Assembly: GCA_937901745.1 (NCBI GenBank)
Contig: CALGSZ010000105.1
Location: 124,001 to 188,000 of the forward strand
Length of the DNA: 64,000 bases
Direction of reading: 5' to 3'
DNA from: an uncultured Chloroflexota bacterium
GTDB taxonomy: Bacteria > Chloroflexota > Chloroflexia > Thermomicrobiales > UBA6265
Under the pieces are notes generated by a model that was not told the origin of the DNA, made no database searches, and saw only the letters and a program-made list of their open reading frames with translations. Within the stretch, counting starts at the first letter, position 1; each line of letters begins with the position of its first letter. Position numbers and translations under genes: made by a program. This document shows positions 63,328-64,000 of the stretch, one piece after another.

Positions 63328-64000
63328 GTGGTCACTCATCAGCCGGCAACGGCGCCGGCACAATCCAGACTCATCACAGATCCAATTCGACCGATCGTCG
63401 CGCCAGTTTGGCTCGGCGCGGAGCGTCCCGGCGTCGATCTCGGCGCCGAGGCGCTGGCGGACGGGCTCCGCGACCGCTGGCTGCGGGGTCAGCGTGGCAC
63501 GCTCCTGGCGCGACTGCGAGAGCCCCTGCGGATCGCGGCCCCGGCTCCAGCCGACGCTCGGGATCGCCTGCACCGAAAAGGCTTGGAGTTCCTTTCCGAA
63601 GTCACCGTGGCGTGCGAGTCGATCGCGGCTGCCGTCGCCGAGTCGATCCGGCGTGACGAGCTCGCGGTCGTCCTTGGCGGAGACCACAGCGTCGCCGCCG
63701 GCAGCTTGGCGGGCGTCGCCATGACGGCCGAGCGCGTCGGTGTCCTCTGGTTCGACGCTCACGCCGATCTCAATACCCCCGAGACGAGCCCGAGCGGGCA
63801 TCTCCACGGCATGCCGCTGGCGGCCGCGCTAGGGGAGGGGCCGCGCGAGCTCGTGGACATCGGCCGCCCCGGACCGCATCTGGCCCCCGCTGATGTCTGC
63901 CTGCTCGGGACGCGCAGCCTCGATCCTGGGGAGCGCGAGGCGATCGAGCGATTCGGCCTCTGGATGCTGACGATGGAGGAATGGACCGACGCCGGACTGC
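63328..64000 (+). CDS. arginase/agmatinase-family hydrolase, 3' end cut by window edge
   Basis: Translation from a GTG at 63328 (AGGTGACGAC before it) stays open to the window end, about 224 residues. Mn2+-binding motifs of the ureohydrolase family are present: VLGGDHSVAAGS, WFDAHADLNTPETSPSGHLHG. The segment LEFLSEVTVACESIA and LLGTRSLDPGEREAIE fit arginase. Arginase hydrolyses arginine to ornithine and urea; the third metal motif lies beyond the edge, so agmatinase or formiminoglutamase cannot be excluded. It sits 73 bases after argS. Confidence 0.9.
   Translation, partial: MVTHQPATAPAQSRLITDPIRPIVAPVWLGAERPGVDLGAEALADGLRDRWLRGQRGTLLARLREPLRIAAPAPADARDRLHRKGLEFLSEVTVACESIAAAVAESIRRDELAVVLGGDHSVAAGSLAGVAMTAERVGVLWFDAHADLNTPETSPSGHLHGMPLAAALGEGPRELVDIGRPGPHLAPADVCLLGTRSLDPGEREAIERFGLWMLTMEEWTDAGL

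Noticed and set aside
61773..63335. A 520-codon minus-strand frame opposite argS
   Set aside because: Antisense shadow of argS; Asp/Leu/Arg-rich composition typical of such shadows.

Overview
The window is GC-rich DNA from an aerobic, probably monoderm bacterium. Gene content and architecture point to Chloroflexota, most likely the Thermomicrobia/Sphaerobacter side. The clues are a caa3-type oxidase whose subunit II carries cytochrome c, AccD-AccA and SdhC-SdhD fusions, Tat-type signal peptides on ABC binding proteins, a class-F-like sortase, and secreted cupredoxins fused to a small Cys/His domain. This placement is inference from family knowledge; there is no rRNA or other taxonomic marker here. 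I saw no tRNA, rRNA, CRISPR array, transposase or prophage gene, and the window reads as ordinary chromosome.

Layout. 0-4 kb: truncated SDR oxidoreductase, GlgX, and a secreted blue-copper protein. 4-14 kb (minus strand): methyltransferase, homoserine dehydrogenase, fused acetyl-CoA carboxylase carboxyltransferase AccDA, phosphoribosyltransferase, the RNA ligase RtcB with its activator archease, then thrC-thrB, so homoserine-to-threonine is complete. 14-19 kb: sortase, then a sugar-acid operon of two enolase-superfamily dehydratases, an SMP-30 lactonase and a 2-keto-3-deoxy-acid dehydratase. 19-24 kb: stomatin with its NfeD protease partner, a fused SdhC-SdhD membrane anchor, and VanZ. 24-31 kb: a BMP-family (nucleoside-type) ABC transporter, moaC, a hydrolase and a TIM-barrel isomerase.

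31-39.5 kb is copper- and redox-rich. It holds a second cupredoxin fusion, a PNPOx-like flavoprotein, a three-gene set with a ScdA/RIC-type DUF542 protein between two cbb3/NnrS-like membrane proteins, and a minus-strand set of secreted unknown, Sco1, PCu(A)C, membrane cupredoxin-like protein, TlpA and CcdA. That set matches delivery of copper and reducing power to the CuA and heme centres of an oxidase. The likely client is the cox operon at 53.5-60.1 kb (coxB with cytochrome c, coxA, coxC, coxD, ctaG and two small membrane genes).

39.9-44.3 kb carries the 2-oxoglutarate dehydrogenase E1 and E2 genes, closed by a clear terminator. 44.4-49.3 kb is a ribose-type ABC transporter with an unusual ATPase-permease fusion. 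49.3-53.4 kb is a minus-strand run of GMC oxidoreductase, proline-racemase-family enzyme, HipA-like kinase and DUF3037 protein. The window ends with a small membrane protein, an enlarged arginyl-tRNA synthetase and the 5' part of an arginase-family gene.

The observations most worth following are the SOD-like/cupredoxin fusions, the apparently circularly permuted PCu(A)C protein, the HipA-like/DUF3037 pair, and the mutually exclusive inverted repeats upstream of the 2-oxoglutarate dehydrogenase gene.
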